DNA of 64,000 nucleotides, taken from Muribaculaceae bacterium. GTDB taxonomy: Bacteria; Bacteroidota; Bacteroidia; Bacteroidales; Muribaculaceae. The stretch covers positions 48,509 through 112,508 of the forward strand of contig JAFLTO010000010.1 in the NCBI GenBank assembly GCA_022510425.1. Direction: 5' to 3'. The notes beneath the pieces were generated by a model. It did no database searches, was not told the DNA's origin, and saw only the letters and a list, made by a program, of their open reading frames with translations. Positions within the stretch are counted from its first letter, which is position 1, and each line of letters opens with the position of its first letter. A program made the position numbers and the translations under genes. Shown in pieces: positions 63,332 through 64,000 of this stretch.

Positions 63332-63452
63332 AGGTTTTATTGTTTTAGTGCATGGAACATAGAGCATAGTGCATAGTTTTTGAGATTGCTTTCTTTTCTG
63401 CCAAACTTTTATCCAAAGCTGTGTACTGTGTACTGTGCACTATGCTCTTAAT

Positions 63453-64000
63453 TTAAAAGGTGGCATAGCCTCCCCGTCGCGGATTGTAGGGATCGTCGGA
63501 AACGAGTACCCGTTTCGGCAGGGGCATCTCATTGAAACTGATGTGCAGACCGATGGCCCGGGTCATCAGCAGGTCGTCGTGTTTACCGCTGAGAGCGCCG
63601 TAGCTGCCGTTCTGACGTTGCTCGTAGGTGAGGAATTCGTCAAGACAGAGGGGGTCTCTCTCTATGTAAAGGCCTTCCCTCACCACTTTCACCAGGTTGG
63701 CTATGATAAGCGGCTTTGTGGCTATGTTGGTGTGGAATCCGTATTTCACGGGTCTCCCCTGTCTGATGTCTTCGGGTTTGGCCCTTCGGCAATAGAGGTT
63801 CTTGTATGCTTTTCTTATCTGGTTGAGCAGGAAATGCGACTGGTCGCCCTCCACACTTCTGTCGCTGTCGTGAGTTTCGAGAGTGTTACTTTCGATCACG
63901 AGCAGCGAATTGTCGTAGAAAGCTGCAATCCTTGCGGCATTCCAGGCGAGCAGGTCGAAATCAGTGTGGCCACGCCATTGAGCCACTACTTCCGGTCCCT
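63453..64000 (-). CDS. phage terminase large subunit, C-terminal part (gene continues beyond window)
   Basis: The visible 182 residues are open to the right edge. LLVIESNTLETHDSD, RRAKPEDIRQGRPVKYGFHT and KHDDLLMTRAIGLHI match the RNase H-like nuclease domain of TerL, with the acidic residues E and DD as candidate metal ligands. TerL packages and cuts phage DNA. A GTG at 63986 could start a shorter frame, but the frame continues upstream without stop, so this is taken as partial. It lies 121 bp from the portal start, the normal TerL-portal order. Confidence 0.75.
   Translation of the reverse strand, partial: GPEVVAQWRGHTDFDLLAWNAARIAAFYDNSLLVIESNTLETHDSDRSVEGDQSHFLLNQIRKAYKNLYCRRAKPEDIRQGRPVKYGFHTNIATKPLIIANLVKVVREGLYIERDPLCLDEFLTYEQRQNGSYGALSGKHDDLLMTRAIGLHISFNEMPLPKRVLVSDDPYNPRRGGYATF

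Overview
The window looks like a chromosomal piece of a Bacteroidales bacterium. It has Bacteroidetes-type promoters (TAnnTTTG near -7, TTTG/TTGG about 19-20 bp upstream) before many genes, little use of strong Shine-Dalgarno sequences, the L28-L33-DUF4295 gene trio, many LxSC-type lipoproteins, and an ATP-type PEP carboxykinase. A gut Muribaculaceae-like member is my best guess, but that is inference. No tRNA, rRNA, CRISPR array or complete insertion sequence was seen.

Layout. (1) 1-9.4 kb: part of a surface polysaccharide locus with two GT4 and one GT2 glycosyltransferases, two hexapeptide acyltransferases, a Wzx-type flippase, an esterase lipoprotein and a UDP-glucuronate-epimerase-like enzyme, interrupted by the class II aldolase gene. 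(2) 9.5-12.9 kb: a minus-strand operon of a cation-channel-like protein with an unusual TVGSN filter, a urea transporter and an MFS transporter. (3) 13.1-16.7 kb: DUF3737 protein, MATE exporter and a MalY/PatB aminotransferase. (4) 17.1-18.8 kb: a surface lipoprotein that is a distant member of the family in region 8. (5) 18.9-26.3 kb: a four-gene operon resembling a synthase-dependent exopolysaccharide machine (membrane HEAT-like protein, processive GT2, TPR plus outer-membrane barrel, DUF4838 protein). (6) 26.3-44.1 kb: housekeeping genes (panB, COG0523 GTPase, acyl-CoA synthetase, rpmB-rpmG-DUF4295, tsaD with a short CinA, TamB-like protein, patatin, GH13, prs, M13 peptidase). (7) 44.1-45.6 kb: a RAYT-type Y1 transposase flanked by REP-like palindromes and a 50-bp tandem duplication. 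(8) 45.7-56.9 kb: five tandem paralogous lipoprotein genes, each with its own promoter and mostly its own terminator. (9) 57-60.5 kb: tyrS and pckA, the latter with a leader rich in small hairpins. (10) 60.6-64 kb: phage-derived genes (unknown structural-like protein, portal, partial terminase) peppered with interspersed palindromic repeats.

The most unusual content is the six-member lipoprotein family. Its members share a conserved C-terminal domain, carry exchangeable N-terminal domains, and in four cases have a cysteine-rich CxxC linker. Three members share a CGAAATCGTTTCG-like palindrome in leaders of about 100 nt. I cannot assign a function. Next most unusual are the palindromic repeats with three-base TCC/GGA loops. 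A repeat block lies inside the open frame of one phage-derived gene, and repeats supply the C-terminal codons of two others (RAYT and portal).
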